A stretch of DNA of 64,000 nucleotides from Galeruca laticollis (Eukaryota > Arthropoda > Insecta > Coleoptera > Chrysomelidae), in NCBI GenBank assembly GCA_963921935.1, contig OY998180.1:106048270-106112269 (forward strand), given 5' to 3'. Every line of letters starts with the position of its first letter. Within the stretch, counting starts at the first letter, position 1. A program made the translations under genes and the position numbers. Below are positions 23,940 to 33,241 of the stretch, in pieces. Below the pieces are notes generated by a model. The model worked only from the letters and a program-made list of their open reading frames with translations, was not told where the DNA came from and did not search any database.

Positions 23940-23957
23940 TGGCGCCCGAGCAGGGAC
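23940..23957 (+). promoter_or_regulatory. Primer-binding site, tRNA-Lys-like
   Basis: TGGCGCCCGAGCAGGGAC, four bases after the LTR end, is complementary to the 3' end of a Lys-type tRNA as I remember it, with at most one difference. Confidence 0.85.
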
Positions 23958-24099
23958 CGTTTTTGTGGTATACCGTATCCGCTAATTACCAGAAGTCGTA
24001 GAAAAACGGTTTTGGAGTTGGTGGAAGTAATCCAAACGTTACAGAGAGGTAAAAACCGTTGCAAACGTTTTAGTAGACCGTCTTATATCCGAATCCGTC

Positions 24100-24330
24100 G
24101 AAATCCGCCGACCTGTCATTTTTGACAGGTGAGCCGTTTTTCGCGGAAAAGACCATTTTTATAGTGTACCGAGGCCGCTGATCTCCGTAACTTGAGTAAA
24201 ACCCGTTTTGAGGTAGTGAAATTGATTCCGTCACTTTAGAGGTCCGAAACACACCGCAAACACTTCAGGGCACCGTATTATACCCGAATCCGACGGAATC
24301 CGCTGACCTGTCATTTTGACAGATTGCCAG
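24100..24330 (+). promoter_or_regulatory. Duplicated hairpin in the gypsy leader
   Basis: The leader contains two related segments about 195 bp apart, each with CCGAATCCG.CG-AATCCGC.GACCTGTCA. The first holds a near-perfect hairpin (24111-24130, ACCTGTCA/TGACAGGT). The second (24306-24322) is similar but shorter (CTGTCA/TGACAG). Position between PBS and gag suggests a packaging or dimerisation signal; this is inference. Confidence 0.5.
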
Positions 24331-24520
24331 CTTCGGCTTAACCGAGGACCGACCCTCTGTGCGACCCCTCGTTTAATAGGTTATCGAGTACGTAGAACCG
24401 ATTGGCATCGTCCGTTTACTGCTTAGAGTCACCCGTCTAGAGATACGAGCAATTGGTAAGGGAAAAGTAGGTTTCTGACCGTTGAGCAAAGAAGCTATAC
24501 CGATTCCGATTATTAGTAAA

Positions 24521-25016
24521 ATGGCTACTAAGAGTTTAGTACCCGCTAACACTCCGGACGAAGCTACCGCCGCCCAGAACCCGCTTCCGAGGGAAGAACC
24601 GACTGACACCCGTGTTGGATGGGTATACCTCCTAAGAAAGGAGGAATTAGATGTAGAACTAGCCAAATTTAGGGTAGAAGTCACCGGAACCGTAGATGAT
24701 AAGAGACGCCGCCTTTCCAAGTTCATCCGTGAAGGCCGCGCCTCCCCCGCACCGACCGCCGCAATGCCGTTTGTATTTCCCGCCACATCCGGAGCAACCA
24801 CAGCTACCGCCACATTACCGACCGTCACCGTAACCATGGCAGAAGAACCAGCAACGACAAACGTGTTCAATGGTACACTGGCAGGAATCCGGCCCACACC
24901 AGGGCCAAGCTCAGGACCAATAATGCCGCCATTAAGAACCAAGGATTGGAGGATAAGCTTCAATGGATCAGGAGACCCCGCTGCTTTCCTCGAGAGGCTT
25001 GAGGAGATTTGTGAGT
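24521..25016 (+). pseudogene. gag N-terminal part of the gypsy element
   Basis: The first Met in a suitable position starts MATKSLVPANTPDEAT at 24521; the frame is open slightly upstream without another Met. It contains a charged segment (LRKEELDVELAKFRVEV), a Pro/Thr/Ala-rich linker and the capsid entry DWRISFNGSGDPAAFLERLE. It is cut after LERLEEICE by the inner retroelement; the frame resumes at 27917 with SQATSLDRLL. Confidence 0.85.
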
Positions 25017-25477
25017 TGTAGTGGTTACTTAGTAAGGGTCCTTCGTATACTCGACGGTTACCATAAAGGCATATTATTATGGAGGAAACCACTTACCCAG
25101 CAACCTGTGTTCGGGAACAGAATAAACAATAACACATTTATAAAATCACTGGGTTCAAGTTTAATACATTTAAAAATACACTACTATAAATATCAAAACG
25201 ACTTATTCAAAGTATTAATAACAATCATAATATCATCCTGGTTCGTTCACACCCATTATATAGGAAACATAGTTGTGTTTTCCTACACATCCGACCTCGG
25301 TCTGTAAACTATACATGTCTGTTTATAAAATAACAAAAACAATCTTTCCTTGGTAAATGACATTGACTATGGCCGGCCGATGCTCCTTAAATACTATAAT
25401 TAATATTAAATTAAATATTATTATTATTTCTAAGTTAGTGTCCTTTTGTCTTTAATGTCTTTTAAGGGATCACTACA
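25017..25477 (-). repeat. LTR of the inner gypsy element (its 3' LTR)
   Basis: 461 bp, TGTAGTG to CACTACA. Its right ~70 bp (AATATTATTATTATTTC onward) recur at 27841-27912 with about one difference. It contains an AATATTAAATTAAATATT tract near 25405-25425. Confidence 0.9.
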
Positions 25478-25492
25478 TCATCCCCTCTTGGA
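25478..25492 (-). promoter_or_regulatory. Polypurine tract of the inner element
   Basis: On the minus strand AAGAGGGGATGA ends directly at the LTR start TGTAGTG, the expected plus-strand priming site. Confidence 0.8.
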
Positions 25493-25615
25493 AGAGAAAA
25501 ATTATCATTTTAATTTTTCGATAACACTTATACCTAAAACTGTTTTTATGAATGGTTTTGTTTTGTCTTTGTTTACTAAACACTACTTGTTCGTTTATCG
25601 ACACACTTCACTTAT

Positions 25616-27781
25616 TTACAATTGTTTCCGATCTTTGTATACAAACAATCGATTCTTATGAACAGTCTGTTGTTTTTTGTCTGGAGATGTAATCTCACAA
25701 TTTACCCCCTTGACTCCCGTTATTTTAAACGGACCTAGATAATGTGAATCAAATTTGTTTCTTGCTTCATTTTTTAGAATATCTAATTCCCCTATTTTAA
25801 AATTTACGGGTGACGAAACATTTTCGCTATTATTAACTCTACTTAATTTATTATTTATTAAAAACTGTCTGGCCCTTTCATTAGCGTATTGTAATTTATA
25901 TCTCAATTCATTATCATATTTTTCAAGATTGTAACACGGTTCAATTTTTGCGTTTAAAAATTCTGGCAAATTGGGTTTTCTCCCATATAATAACTCAAAA
26001 GGAGTGTATCCATGATACGTATTTGGTGTTGTATTATAACAATATGCGAACATTCTTACAAACTCACACCAATTATCCCTAGAATCTTTGATAAAATTTC
26101 TTATATATTCGTTAAATGTCCTATGTAATCTTTCGCAACTGCCTATTGTTTCGTGGTGGTATGCTGTTGAAAAATTATGTTTTATATTTAATAGTTCTGC
26201 TAAATACTTCATTATTTCGTTCTTATATTCCGTCCCTTGATCTGTTCTTATTTCTTTCATCAATCCGTAATTTGGTATAAAGTTGTCGAAAATTGCTTTT
26301 GCTATTGTGTGTGCTTCTTTATTCTGAACTGGTATCATAACTGCGTACTTAGTTAATTCGCATAATATCGTAATGCAATAACGATTTCCGTTGTTACTCT
26401 CTACAAACGGACCTATTGTGTCTATGTAAATAATATCAAACGGTTTTATAGATGTATCTGTTATGACAAATTTTTCTTTGTGACTGGGCTTTGCCTTATT
26501 CACTTGACATTTATGACAATTTTTTACGTATTTCCTTACGTCTTTCTCCATGTTTTTCCACTTGAAATTTGCTCTTAGTTTCTTTAATAACCTATTATTT
26601 CCTACATGTCCCCCAAACATTGGATCATTGTGGTCTCTTTCTAATATCTTTTGGATCTCTTCTTTCTGCTGTACCGTTTTTGGTACGTCGCATATACATA
26701 CATGAATACTTTTTAACCTTTGATTTCCTATTTCTATAAATTCTTCTACTGTGCACTTTTTAAATATATCATCATTTGTATATATTTTCATTCTTTTTAC
26801 TTCATTTCTTACCGATAGCTCTTCAAGCTTTTCCAACGTTCGTCCTAGGTCAAAGTTGTGTAAACCGGTATTTAAGGCTTCACTAAATTTCAATTTGTTT
26901 TTGATCCGGATGCTCATCCTAAGTGAGATACGGTTATTTTCAAAGTGTAGAATTGGTAATTTATGTGCCTCAAGGTTATTTAAAACTTTTACTACTGCAG
27001 GTTTTTGTATTCTTACTTCTTTTGTTTCCACTTTATTCCTTTGATCCTTTGCTGTTTGTACGTTTTCTTTTTGCGTTTGTGCTCTTGTGATTGCCAAGAC
27101 ATGTGAATTATTTATGTATAAATCCTTAAGTTCTTCAATGGATATTCTCGATATACTGTCCGCGTAATTTTCTATACCTTTTACATACTGTATTTCAAAA
27201 TCGTATTCTTCCAAATCGATTCTTATTCTCGTTAGTTTCGACGTCGGGTCTTTCATTGCAAATAAATGCGTTAGTGGCTTATGATCTGTTTTTACTATGA
27301 AATGTGGTGAACCATATAAATAACATTTAAAATGATTGATTCCCCAATGAATTGCTAATAATTCTTTTATGATGGTGGGTTTGTTAAGCTCGCTTTTCTT
27401 GAAGCTGCGTGATGCGAATGCGATGGGTAGGTCAATCCCTTCGTAATTTTGACTTAAAATTGCCGAACATGCGCTATTCGAAGCGTCTGTAGTTAATATG
27501 AATTGTCTATTAAAATCTGGATATTTTAAAATTGGTGGGTTGATTAATGCACTTTTTAAGACCTGAAATGCGTCTTCGCACTCTTGTGACCACTTAAATT
27601 TTACATTTTTCCTCGCTAACTTATTTAAAGGAATACATATTTCTGCAAAATTTTGAATGAACCTTCGATAGTAATTGCAAAATGCAACAAATCTCTTGAC
27701 TTCGTTGGCATTTTTTGGCACTGGGTAATTCTGAATGACTGAGTATTTTGCTTTATCTGGTGAAACACCGTCCTTTGACAA
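25616..27781 (-). CDS. pol of the inner gypsy element (RT end, RNase H, integrase)
   Basis: One uninterrupted 721-aa frame, open upstream through about 27840. It begins in the RT thumb (LSKDGVSPDKAKYSV, NYYRRFIQNFAE), then RNase H (FILTTDASNSACSAILSQ, KELLAIHWGINHFK, KTDHKPLTHLF, YADSISRI). The integrase follows with an HH-CC finger (HVGNNRLLKKL, CHKCQVNK) and a DDE core (IIYIDTIGPF; RTDQGTEYKN; Glu in HETIGSCERLHRTFNEYI). A C-terminal domain (YLGPFKITGVKG) ends near 25616. It resembles the 412/mdg1 group of Ty3 elements. The catalytic half of RT and everything upstream are gone, so it cannot copy itself although the frame is intact. Confidence 0.93.
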   Translation of the reverse strand: MSKDGVSPDKAKYSVIQNYPVPKNANEVKRFVAFCNYYRRFIQNFAEICIPLNKLARKNVKFKWSQECEDAFQVLKSALINPPILKYPDFNRQFILTTDASNSACSAILSQNYEGIDLPIAFASRSFKKSELNKPTIIKELLAIHWGINHFKCYLYGSPHFIVKTDHKPLTHLFAMKDPTSKLTRIRIDLEEYDFEIQYVKGIENYADSISRISIEELKDLYINNSHVLAITRAQTQKENVQTAKDQRNKVETKEVRIQKPAVVKVLNNLEAHKLPILHFENNRISLRMSIRIKNKLKFSEALNTGLHNFDLGRTLEKLEELSVRNEVKRMKIYTNDDIFKKCTVEEFIEIGNQRLKSIHVCICDVPKTVQQKEEIQKILERDHNDPMFGGHVGNNRLLKKLRANFKWKNMEKDVRKYVKNCHKCQVNKAKPSHKEKFVITDTSIKPFDIIYIDTIGPFVESNNGNRYCITILCELTKYAVMIPVQNKEAHTIAKAIFDNFIPNYGLMKEIRTDQGTEYKNEIMKYLAELLNIKHNFSTAYHHETIGSCERLHRTFNEYIRNFIKDSRDNWCEFVRMFAYCYNTTPNTYHGYTPFELLYGRKPNLPEFLNAKIEPCYNLEKYDNELRYKLQYANERARQFLINNKLSRVNNSENVSSPVNFKIGELDILKNEARNKFDSHYLGPFKITGVKGVNCEITSPDKKQQTVHKNRLFVYKDRKQL

Positions 27782-27912
27782 ATTGTGACCTAAATATGTG
27801 ACTTCTCGCCTAAAGAATTGACATTTTTGTGGATTTAATTTTAAATTAAATATTATTATTATTTCTAAGTTAGTGTCCTTTTGTCTTTAATGTATTTTAA
27901 GGGATCACTACA

Positions 27913-28786
27913 GAGTCACAAGCCACGTCTCTCGACCGGCTACTGCAAGCTATGCCCGAGCTCTTACATGGAATGCGAGCACTTTGGTTCCGGAACAACC
28001 GCAAATACTGGTCTAACTGGCAAGAGTTCTGCACCGCCTTCCGAGATTTTTTCTTTCCGGTCAATTATCTCGTCGATTTAGAGGTAGCCATCAGTAGAAG
28101 AACCCACCGGCTTCAAGAGAGTACCGCCACATATATCACAGATATGCAAACACTCATCCGTCGCCATGGAAGTATCACCCCGGAGCAGGAATTGAATTGG
28201 CTGTACCAGAATCTCCACCCGGAGTTTCGCCGTCAGATTCGTAGAACGGACTTCTCGAATCCGCAGGAATTTGCCAAAGCCGCCCGGGATTACGAACTGC
28301 TACGCTCCGAGATTGAGCAGGCTCGTGGACAAACCGATCGAACCAATTCGTATCCAGTTCGGCAGCCAACGCAGAATACGCGTAATCAGGACTATGCAGC
28401 CGCTTCTGCCGCCACACCCTGTCGCTCTCAGAAAGCGCCCGGCTGCAGTTACCGCATCAGCGACCGTTAGGGCAACCCATCAAGGAGCCGCGTCCCCAAC
28501 TCGGCTCACTGGACGCCGTTTTGACCCAAAGGATACAGTAAACGCAACAGCACTCAACAAGCAACCAACCGGCAGAAACCAAGAATGTTGGCGATGCGGC
28601 CAGACCGGACATGTTCGCAGTCAATGTCGAGGAACTCCTAGGTCTTCTGCTCCAGATGCAAGAGGGACGGAGTTATGTCCCGATACTGTCCGTGTCCACG
28701 GCCGGAAAACTGCTAAGGCGCTGCGACCACCCGAGGCTTGCGCAGCAAAGCCCTCAAAACGCCTCAATTCCCCCCACATCAGCTGA
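27913..28786 (+). pseudogene. gag C-terminal part of the gypsy element, with zinc knuckle
   Basis: Continues the split gag: LDRLLQAMPELLHGMRALWF, FCTAFRDFFFP, LNWLYQNLHPEF (arthropod gypsy capsid), in a frame closing at 28470. The reading moves to another frame (28271-28786), whose nucleocapsid knuckle is CWRCGQTGHVRSQC (about 28588-28630). The shift near 28430 is either a ribosomal frameshift relic or a mutation; a plain mutation is likelier as no slippery context is evident. Confidence 0.85.
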
Positions 28787-30784
28787 CCTAGGAAATCGCG
28801 CACCTAGGACACAGGCTGGCACCTTCACGTCGAGAGTCACGACGAATCACCGTCCCGTCCCAAAGGAGACTCGGCCCGTACCGTGCCTTCCCATTGGGGT
28901 CACCACGACAAGACCGCCGCTAACTCTCGCCAAAGATGAAGAAGATTGTCTACGGAGATTTCTGCAGGAGGAACTACCGTCATTTGAGGATATTCGGGGG
29001 GTAACACCGTTGATCGAACACAGGATCCGTCTCACCAATCCTGATCCAATCAAACAACGTTACCGCCCTCAGAACCCCCGAATGCAGGAAATAATCAATG
29101 AAGAAGTGGATAAGATGCTTGAGGCATGAATTATAGAGCCGTCAGCGAGTCCGTGGAGCTCTCCCGTCGTCTTCGTCCGTAAAAAGGATGGCAAGCCCCG
29201 GTTCTGTATAGACTTTCAGAAAATCACCTCGTCTCCATGAAAGATGCTTACCCGCTGCCCTTCATCAACGCCGTCCTAGACAAACTCCGAAGAGCCAAGT
29301 TCATATCCAGTATCGACCTCCGCCAAGGCTACTGGCAGGTAGCACTGACAGAGGACAGCAAACCGATTACCGCCTTCACTGTCCCGGGAAGAGGATTGTA
29401 CCAGTTCCGAGTAATGCCTTTCGGACTGCACGCCGCTCCTGCCACATTCCAACGTCTCATGGACAGAATAATAGGACTCGAGATGGATCCATATTGCTTC
29501 GCATACCTGGACGACATCATAGTGCTCGGAGGAACTTTTGAGGAGCATCTCGCGAATTTACGAGAAGTTTTCCGCCGCCTTCGAGCCGCGAACTTGCAAA
29601 TCAACCCCGAGAAGTGCCACTTTGGGAGAAAATCTCTCAGATACCTGGGCCACTTAGTCACATCGGAAGGGATCCGCACGGACCCCGAAAAAGTAGCCGC
29701 CATCGCCGAGATGGCCGCACCTATGAATGTCAGAGGGCTTCGACGCTTTCTGGGAACAGCCTCGTGGTACAGGAGATTTGTACCGTCTTTCTCCGAAGTA
29801 GCAGCACCGCTGCACCGACTACTGAAGAAACACCACCGATGGAATTGGGGGTGCGAGCAAGTAGACGCTTTCCGGAAACTCAAAACTTGCTTAACAGAAG
29901 CTCCAGTTCTGGCCTGTCCCGACTTCGACAAACCCTTCGTTTTACAAACCGACGCTTCCGATCACGATCTCGGAGCCGTTCTTACCCAGGCATCGGACGA
30001 GGGAGAACAAGTAATTGCCTACGCCAGCCGATCGTTAACTTCCACTGAAAACGCCTACTCCGTTACCGAGAAGGAATGTTTAGCCATAGTCTGGGGAATC
30101 GAAAAACTGCGCCCCTACTTGGAAGGTTACCACTTCACCGTGATAACGAACCACCAGTCGCTCCGTTCGCTTCATTCGATCAAAAGCCCAGCCGGACGCC
30201 TTGCCCGATGGAGTATGTTCCTCCAACAGTACGACTTCGGCATCAAGTATCGCCAAGGAGGGTTAAACAAGGTGGCCGACACTCTATCCCGAGAACCCCT
30301 AGATAATACCGAGGAAGGCGCTGAAGATATAGCAACCGTAGACACAGTGAGCGGATGCCCCTGGTATGATCGAAAGAAAGAAGTAGTACGACGAAACCCT
30401 GAAGCATTTCCCGACTATTGTATCCGAGAAGACCGTCTGTATCGATATTTTTGGGATTCGAACGATTTCACTGAACCAGAATTAAGCGACCCCTGGAAAT
30501 TATGTGTTCCCAAACCGACCCGGCTCAGCATACTACAAGAGATGCACGACGCGCCCACCGCCGGACACATGGGAATCGCCAAGACTATCGCCCAGATTGC
30601 AACTCGCTACTATTGGCCTGGAATGTTCCGCGAAACCGCTAAATATGTACGCAGCTGTGACTTGTGCCAACGGTATAAGTCTTCCCAAATGAAGCCCGCA
30701 GGAAAGATGCAACCGTCGCCCAATCGTCAACCCTCGCTTTACGAAATGGGTACAATGCCGTCCGGTCCGCAAAGCAACCGCTAA
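28787..30784 (+). pseudogene. pol of the gypsy element: RT, RNase H and integrase finger
   Basis: Pre-RT linker to 29129 (LIEHRIRLTNPDPIKQRYR), an in-frame TGA at about 29127, then SPWSSPVVFVRKKDGKPRFC. A small deletion near 29225 breaks the frame before MKDAYPLPFINAVLDKL. A 515-aa frame follows with RT (SSIDLRQGYWQVAL, FAYLDDIIV), the thumb (LGTASWYRRFVPSFSE), RNase H (VLQTDASDHDLGAVL; the Asp in HTVITNH is Asn) and the integrase HH-CC finger (HMGIAKTIAQIATRYYW, CDLCQRYK). No protease D(T/S)G motif could be found between gag and RT, so most of the protease seems deleted. Confidence 0.9.
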
Positions 30785-31529
30785 GGCCGTCGCACAAGCT
30801 TTGTATGAAGATATAATAACCCGCTTTGGTTGTCCCAAGGTAATCCTCACCGACAATGGAACTCAGTTTACCGGCCGGTTGTTCGAAGAATCACTAAAAG
30901 AGTTCGGTATTCAACACCGTTTGACTCCGCCATATACCCCACAAGCTAACCCCGTGGAGAGGGCCAACAAGACATTGAAAACCATGATAGCGCAGTTCTG
31001 TGAAGAAGATCACCGGAAGTGGGACCTGCACTTAGCCGAGCTTTCGTTCGCTATAAACACCGCACGTCAAGAATCCACCGGATATTCCCCCGCGTTCTTG
31101 AACTTTGGAAGAGAATTAGAAATTCCCAAGGCTATATACCGCCCAATCTCCCCCGTTGAAGAGGGGAACGTAAATACCAGCCAAGAGGATGCCACTCAGC
31201 ACACCGACAGATTGTCCCGTCTAAAGGATACATTCGAGATGGTACGGGTAAATCTGGCCAGGGCATTCACCGTTCAGAGTCATCATTACAACCTCCGGCG
31301 CCGGGATTGGCGTTGCCATGTAGGCGATCAAGTCATGAAACGCGAGCACCACCTGTCATCAGCGGACCGAGGATTCGCCGCGAAACTTGCTCCCAAATAT
31401 TCCGGCCCCTATACCGTTACCCATGTCCTCTCGCCGGTAGTATACAACCTCAAAAGCAGAACAGGCAAACGACTCCATCGGATTCATGTCAAAGATCTAC
31501 GACCGGCACATACTTCCGACAAGCACTAG
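30720..31529 (+). pseudogene. Integrase core and C-terminal domain, first Asp deleted
   Basis: The frame after the finger runs into a deletion at about 30730. The part that should hold the first catalytic Asp is absent and reading resumes out of frame with TKWVQCRPVRKATAKAVAQA. The open frame 30801-31529 shows the second Asp in LTDNGTQFTG, the Glu in QANPVERANKT, the NTARQESTGYSPAFLNFGRE segment and a C-terminal fold region (KLAPKYSGPYTV, VKDLRPAH). The stop is at 31527-31529. Without the first Asp the integrase cannot be active. Confidence 0.9.
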
Positions 31530-31540
31530 GTAAGAAATAA

Positions 31541-31557
31541 CCGTTTTCCTTTCAGAG
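31541..31557 (+). promoter_or_regulatory. Splice-acceptor-like sequence before the first 3' ORF
   Basis: CCGTTTTCCTTTCAG followed by AG-ATG: a pyrimidine tract and CAG ending at 31555, two bases before the ORF start at 31558. Confidence 0.5.
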
Positions 31558-32118
31558 ATGGCAAGCCGATGTCCAGGAGAACCACCAAGGGGAGCCGCCC
31601 CACCGCACCCACTACGCGTACCTCGACAAGAAGGATTGGGGAAAAAGACTAGAGAAGCTCGACGAATGAGGGCCTGCCAGATACTGGCCCAGGAGCTGCG
31701 TCGCCGACGATCTACCGCCACCGTACCAACTGGTCCCCCTATCCGCAACTCTACTCGGCCGGCGCCCGTATCAATGCAGGCTAAAAAAGAACCCGCTCTA
31801 TGTTCCGCTAGGAAGGACATGTCCCCTCCGACCTACCCTATAAATGTAAGGGATATTCCCTTGCCACCAGGTGCCCCTGTGCCACGGGATCCGTCACCCC
31901 CAAAGGAACCCACTCCCGATACTCTGGTTGGACAGATCGACCGAATAATATCCGCCCTTCGTGCCACACCCGCGAAGTCAGCTTGGAGCAAGGAACTTCG
32001 CGAGGCCCTATCCGCCCTGCGACCACCCGGACCCGCGACCGGACGATGTCGGTTAAAACTAAGAGCTACCGACGGGACCACCGTGCGAGTATGGTTGCCG
32101 CGCCCAAGCAGCAGTTAG
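31558..32118 (+). CDS. Extra ORF downstream of pol (186 aa), unknown function
   Basis: Open frame from ATG (31558) to TAG (32116-32118). It is basic and Pro/Arg-rich in the first 100 residues (RPAPVSMQAKKEP), then PPGAPVPRDPSPPKEPTPD and a predicted helical end (LVGQIDRIISALRATPAKS, WSKELREALSALRPP). There is no signal peptide or membrane segment, so it is not an env. Base composition matches gag-pol, supporting membership of the element. The frame is uninterrupted although the opposite strand is also open, so some openness may reflect GC content. I do not recognise a family. Confidence 0.6.
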   Translation: MASRCPGEPPRGAAPPHPLRVPRQEGLGKKTREARRMRACQILAQELRRRRSTATVPTGPPIRNSTRPAPVSMQAKKEPALCSARKDMSPPTYPINVRDIPLPPGAPVPRDPSPPKEPTPDTLVGQIDRIISALRATPAKSAWSKELREALSALRPPGPATGRCRLKLRATDGTTVRVWLPRPSSS

Positions 32119-32370
32119 CCTAAATCAATAAGTCTTGGAGCTGTAGTATAGTTATTCTTGTTTTCCGAATCTTATTTTTTCCGATGATCTATTTGTTTCC
32201 ATCATTTCTTTTTCATAGATATATACTAGAGTTATTAACGTTTTTTATTTATTTGGGCCCGTTTCCGTTATATACCTTGCGTCCGAACTTCATTTAAGAC
32301 AATCCGTTGTAATAGTCTTTTGCTTGGTATCTCTCCGCCGGACCGTTTTTGTTTGATTATAATACTGATA

Positions 32371-32388
32371 TGCCTTGACCTTTCAGGA
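32371..32388 (+). promoter_or_regulatory. Splice-acceptor-like sequence before the second 3' ORF
   Basis: TGCCTTGACCTTTCAG ends at 32386, 33 bases before the ATG at 32419. It shares CTTTCAG with the site at 31555. Confidence 0.45.
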
Positions 32389-32418
32389 ATCCCGAAACCA
32401 TAGAAGGAGAGTGTTAGG

Positions 32419-33030
32419 ATGGATCCGATTCCCGAAACCACGTCAACTATACATAAAGTCGTCACTGACCTTCTGGAGGCCATGGAGGAAAGCCAAGACA
32501 CCGCCGCCGACCCCGGATTTTCAGTGGTCAAATCACCTTCCAGCGCCGCCATACGCCCTGCCAACCCAGCTGCGGTCGTCGGAAGCCCCACACACCCTTA
32601 CTTTGTGGAACATCCCGAACAGGACCCATAGAACAGCAAGTTCTGGGAAACGAATTCCGTCAGCCCACTGCAGGTACCAGCACCGAAGGAGATATGTCGA
32701 GATCCAGTCTACTTACCCGTCAGCAAGGAGCTGTGCTGGAGATGTGGTCAGCCCGGACACACCCGCAACCAGTGCCACCGCAGTCATCCTATCGTATTCT
32801 TTTCCGATGCGGTTTGAAGGACGTACTATCCCGAGATTGTCCGTGTGCACCACCACCAGCCAAACAGAGTCGCCACGATACCTGCCGTCTGTGTGACTGC
32901 CCGCTACCGAACCAACATCCAGCCTGCCCCGCCTGCGGATGTCAGCATCTCTTCAAGACGCGTCTTCACTAGAAGTCGGAGTCCCCACCCTGGTCCGACA
33001 TCAGCCAAAGGACGTAGAAGAATTAAACTT
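32419..33030 (+). pseudogene. Second extra ORF with zinc knuckles, broken
   Basis: Starts MDPIPETTSTIHKVVTDLLE at 32419 and stops at 32631. Further frames continue to about 33030. At 32734-32775 the strand reads CWRCGQPGHTRNQC, a CCHC knuckle close to the gag knuckle (CWRCGQTGHVRSQC). About 15 residues later, in another frame, FRCGLKDVLSRDCPC looks like a second, decayed knuckle, and CRLCDCPLPNQHPACPACGC adds Cys pairs. A frame switch separates the two. This could be a gag-derived duplicate or an accessory nucleic-acid-binding protein. Confidence 0.6.
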
Positions 33031-33241
33031 TATTTTTCTTGTGAATTTCATCTTTTTTTAGTTCCGAATAATTGTGATAGGTGTACCTACCCCCAATAAA
33101 AGGGTTCGGCCGCAAAAGGGGTAGGCGCCTAATCGGTTTTTATTTTTGTTTTAGGATTTTTTTTGTAATAAATAGTTCGGGGGAAGTTTTTGATAAAAAA
33201 AATATAGGCATACATTTTTTTTCCCCGAAGTGGGAAGGGTG
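33031..33241 (+). other. 3' untranslated region before the 3' LTR
   Basis: Mixed T- and G-rich sequence. A purine-rich GAAGTGGGAAGGG ends just before the LTR at 33242 and is the likely polypurine tract. A second purine-rich stretch (CGGGGGAAG, about 33177) lies upstream. Confidence 0.6.

Larger units (their letters stand above)
25017..27912 (-). mobile_element. Second Ty3/gypsy-type element inserted in gag
   Basis: Boundaries TGTAGTG...CACTACA with the 4-bp target duplication GAGT (25013-25016 and 27913-27916). The element is on the minus strand. Left: a full LTR (25017-25477) preceded, on the element strand, by a purine tract AAGAGGGGATGA. Right: only about the last 70 bp of the other LTR (27841-27912), fused directly to pol. 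The 5' LTR body, leader, gag, protease and start of RT were lost in one internal deletion. Confidence 0.93.

Noticed and set aside
31558..32118. Envelope protein of an errantivirus-like element
   Set aside because: No signal peptide, transmembrane segment or furin-like context; the protein is basic and Pro-rich.
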